Assembly (NCBI GenBank): GCA_016782825.1
Contig: JADHXT010000179.1
Location: forward strand, 1-7,115
Source: Candidatus Brocadiia bacterium
Lineage (GTDB): Bacteria > Planctomycetota > PUPC01 > DSUN01
Reading direction: 5' to 3'
Length of the DNA stretch: 7,115 bases
In this document: in pieces, positions 5,452-7,115 of the stretch
Numbering within the stretch: the stretch's first letter is position 1
Layout: every line of letters starts with the position of its first letter
Program-made: the position numbers and the translations under genes
Notes under the pieces: generated by a model
What the model was told of the DNA's origin: nothing
Databases searched by the model: none
The model's input: only the letters and a program-made list of their open reading frames with translations

Positions 5452-6303
5452 ATGAGCACCCCCGAACAGGAACTGCGTGAGCGGGCCCGCGAGCTGCTGG
5501 AAGGCGACGAGGTCGACGTCGTCGTCGGCTACGGCCAGGGCAACCGCCCCGACAGGACGACGCCCGTCTTCGTCACCGCCGCCGCCGCCGCCGACCAGCT
5601 CGTCCTCAATCCCTTCTGCCGCAACGACCTCGCCGCCTGGCTCACGCGGAAGGACCTCCGCGCGAAGTTCCCCCGCATGGCCATCGTCGCCAAAGAGCCT
5701 GACATCCGCGCCGTCGTCGTCCTCATCCAGGAGACGCAGATCGACCCCGGCGCCGTCCGCGTCATCGGCGTCCGCATCGACCGCCCGGGCGACCCCGACT
5801 CGCCCTGCACCGTCCTGCCGCAGACCACCCTCGACGAGCTCCAGCAGCACCTCCGCGACGACTTCCAGCCCCGCGCCCTCACCGCCGAGCAGCTCGGGGC
5901 CGTCGAGAAGCTCGAGCAGCTCCCCCCCGCCGAGCGATGGGCCTACTGGCGGAAGCAGTTCGACAAATGTCTGCGCTGCTACGCTTGTCGAAGCGGCTGC
6001 CCCATGTGCTACTGCGATCAATGTATCGCTCAGATGAATCAGCCCCAGTGGCTCGACACCTCGGCCCACCCCCTCGGCAACATGGCCTGGAATATCACCC
6101 GCGCCTTCCACCTCGCGGGACGCTGCATCAATTGCGGGGAGTGCGAGCGCGTCTGCCCCGTCGACATCCCGCTCATGGCCCTCAACCGCTTCCTCGCCCG
6201 CCAGGTGCGCGACCAGTTCGACTTCCAGGCCGGCTACGACGTCGAGGAATACCAGCCCTTCGCATCGTGGAAGCCTGACGACAACGAGGACTTCATTCTG
6301 TGA
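5452..6303 (+). CDS. flxC: Iron-sulfur electron-transfer protein, FlxC-like
   Basis: A 283-residue protein. Its N-terminal half (about 1-115, VDVVVGYGQG, LNPFCRNDLAAWL, AIVAKEPDIRAVVVLIQE) resembles the F420 hydrogenase/dehydrogenase beta (FrhB)-like fold found in Hdr-linked proteins. The C-terminal half is a dicluster ferredoxin: C173-x2-C176-x2-C179-x3-C183, with extra C186, C188 and C191, then C225-x2-C228-x2-C231-x3-C235-P. In flx operons such a subunit relays electrons between the NAD(P)H-binding and MvhD-type subunits. The ATG at 5452 is 18 bases after the previous stop, with only a distant AGGA overlapping that stop. Its TGA overlaps the next start in GTGA. Valine codons are almost all GTC, unlike the two genes before it. 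The flxC letter rests on gene order; the iron-sulfur role is clear. Confidence 0.8.
   Translation: MSTPEQELRERARELLEGDEVDVVVGYGQGNRPDRTTPVFVTAAAAADQLVLNPFCRNDLAAWLTRKDLRAKFPRMAIVAKEPDIRAVVVLIQETQIDPGAVRVIGVRIDRPGDPDSPCTVLPQTTLDELQQHLRDDFQPRALTAEQLGAVEKLEQLPPAERWAYWRKQFDKCLRCYACRSGCPMCYCDQCIAQMNQPQWLDTSAHPLGNMAWNITRAFHLAGRCINCGECERVCPVDIPLMALNRFLARQVRDQFDFQAGYDVEEYQPFASWKPDDNEDFIL
6286..6290 (+). promoter_or_regulatory. Ribosome binding site for the GTG start at 6300
   Basis: GAGGA, inside the last codons of the preceding gene, is nine bases ahead of GTG 6300. With the GTGA stop-start overlap it indicates translational coupling and fixes the start, since the next in-frame ATG is at codon 88, inside the domain. 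Confidence 0.65.
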
Positions 6304-7115
6304 GCATCCGGCTCCTTCAGGCCAGCAGCCTGCCTTCCCTGCTCGACGCCGCTGCGGCCCAGTACCGTGTGATCGCGCCCGTCCGCGAGGACGAGCTGAT
6401 CGACTTCGCCGTCGTCGCCTCGTCCGATGGCATCGTCTCGCATCGCGACTACGTCAACCCGCGGCAGTCCATCAAGCAGTTCCTCTTCCCCAAGAGCGAG
6501 CCGCTCCTGGCCTACGAGGCCTCGAAGGACGGCGTCGACGTGCAGGAGCCCGACGCCGAGATGCCGAAGACCCTCATCTTCGGCTGCCGGCCCTGCGACG
6601 CCTCCAGCCTGCCCATCATGGACGCGCTCTATGGCTGGGACTACCGCGACAGCTTCTGGTTCCGCCGCCGCGAGGCCACCACGGTCGTCGCCGTCGCCTG
6701 CACGCGCTGCGACGAGAGCTGCTTCTGCACCGCCCTCGGCGGCTCGCCCTGCGGCACGGCCGGCGCCGATCTCTTGCTCACGCCCCTCGACGATGATCGC
6801 CTCCTCGCCGAGGCCCTCACCGACAAGGGCAAGGCGGTCGTCGACCTCGACGCAAGCCTCTTCGCCGAAGGGGAGGGCGATAAGGACGCCGCCTGCAAGG
6901 ATGCCCTCGACGCCCTGCCGCCCGCGCTCGACCTCGACGCCGTCGCCGCCTGGCTCGCCGAGCACTTCGAGGACGATCACTGGGCCCCCTGGAGCTACAA
7001 GTGCTGGGGCTGCGGATGTTGCACTTTCCTGTGCCCGACCTGTCATTGTTTCGACATCGTCGACGAGGGCAGCTACCGCAAGGGCCAGCGCCGCCGCAAC
7101 TGGGACGCCTGCCAG
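6300..7115 (+). CDS. flxB: Sulfhydrogenase beta (HydB)-like iron-sulfur subunit, FlxB-like; 3' end missing
   Basis: The open frame runs from GTG 6300 to the window edge (272 residues) without a stop, so it is truncated by the window and not broken. It matches the 4Fe-4S dicluster family of sulfhydrogenase beta subunits, usually about 330-350 residues. Visible marks are FGCRPCDASSL (C96, C99), AVACTRCDESCFCTALGG (C134, C137, C141, C143) with C151, then the ferredoxin motif C235-x2-C238-x2-C241-x3-C245-P (C240 also present), TCHCFDI (C248, C250), and RNWDACQ (C271) at the edge. The family's second ferredoxin motif should follow outside. It carries electrons between a FAD/NAD(P)H-binding gamma-type subunit and its partner complex. 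Its start overlaps the previous stop by four bases (GTGA). It is not a hydrogenase itself. The flxB letter is by resemblance and gene order. Confidence 0.85.
   Translation, partial: MSIRLLQASSLPSLLDAAAAQYRVIAPVREDELIDFAVVASSDGIVSHRDYVNPRQSIKQFLFPKSEPLLAYEASKDGVDVQEPDAEMPKTLIFGCRPCDASSLPIMDALYGWDYRDSFWFRRREATTVVAVACTRCDESCFCTALGGSPCGTAGADLLLTPLDDDRLLAEALTDKGKAVVDLDASLFAEGEGDKDAACKDALDALPPALDLDAVAAWLAEHFEDDHWAPWSYKCWGCGCCTFLCPTCHCFDIVDEGSYRKGQRRRNWDACQ

Noticed and set aside
5059..6111. Minus-strand open frame of 350 codons
   Set aside because: It spans parts of two confirmed plus-strand genes; composition is that of a GC-rich shadow.
6234..7046. Minus-strand open frame of 270 codons
   Set aside because: Shadow of the flxB-like gene, whose cysteine motifs are clear on the plus strand.
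6300..7115. A hydrogenase gene
   Set aside because: Although the protein resembles sulfhydrogenase beta, it has only iron-sulfur motifs and no NiFe-binding CxxC pairs of a large subunit; it is an electron-transfer subunit.

Overview
The window (7,115 bases, very GC-rich) holds most of one plus-strand operon for a soluble heterodisulfide reductase joined to an NAD(P)H-type electron-input module. The order is hdrC, hdrB, hdrA, mvhD/flxD, a two-helix membrane protein with a PH-like domain, an iron-sulfur protein (flxC-like), and the start of a sulfhydrogenase-beta-type protein (flxB-like) cut by the window end. From memory of the family literature, this matches the hdrCBA-flxDCBA arrangement of anaerobic bacteria such as Desulfovibrio, with one extra gene inserted. 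FlxA, the expected FAD/NAD(P)H-binding subunit, would lie just beyond position 7115.

Layout: bases 1-527 carry no credible gene. They hold a series of short perfect hairpins, a 25-bp tandem repeat, a CCAT microsatellite and a good sigma70-type promoter (TTGACA, 18-base spacer, TACAAT at 445-474) pointing into hdrC. hdrC and hdrB are one base apart. The hdrB-hdrA gap (144 bases) is filled by arrays of a 7-base repeat in opposite orientations, one of which runs into the 3' end of hdrB. The hdrA-mvhD gap (152 bases) holds a 29-bp near-perfect inverted repeat. From mvhD onward the genes are close together, and the last pair overlaps by four bases.

How the genes work together (family knowledge plus inference): electrons from NAD(P)H would enter through FlxA and pass via the iron-sulfur subunits FlxB/FlxC and the [2Fe-2S] protein MvhD/FlxD to the FAD of HdrA. 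HdrA would bifurcate them, one branch reducing ferredoxin and the other passing through HdrC to the two CCG-domain clusters of HdrB, where a disulfide is reduced. The disulfide substrate cannot be read from this window. The PH-domain protein could tether or organise the complex at the membrane, but only its position supports that.

Organism: a GC-rich anaerobic bacterium. The bacterial-type promoter, the flx-type operon and the many small palindromic intergenic repeats remind me of Planctomycetota or similar genomes. This placement is tentative, as no marker gene is present.
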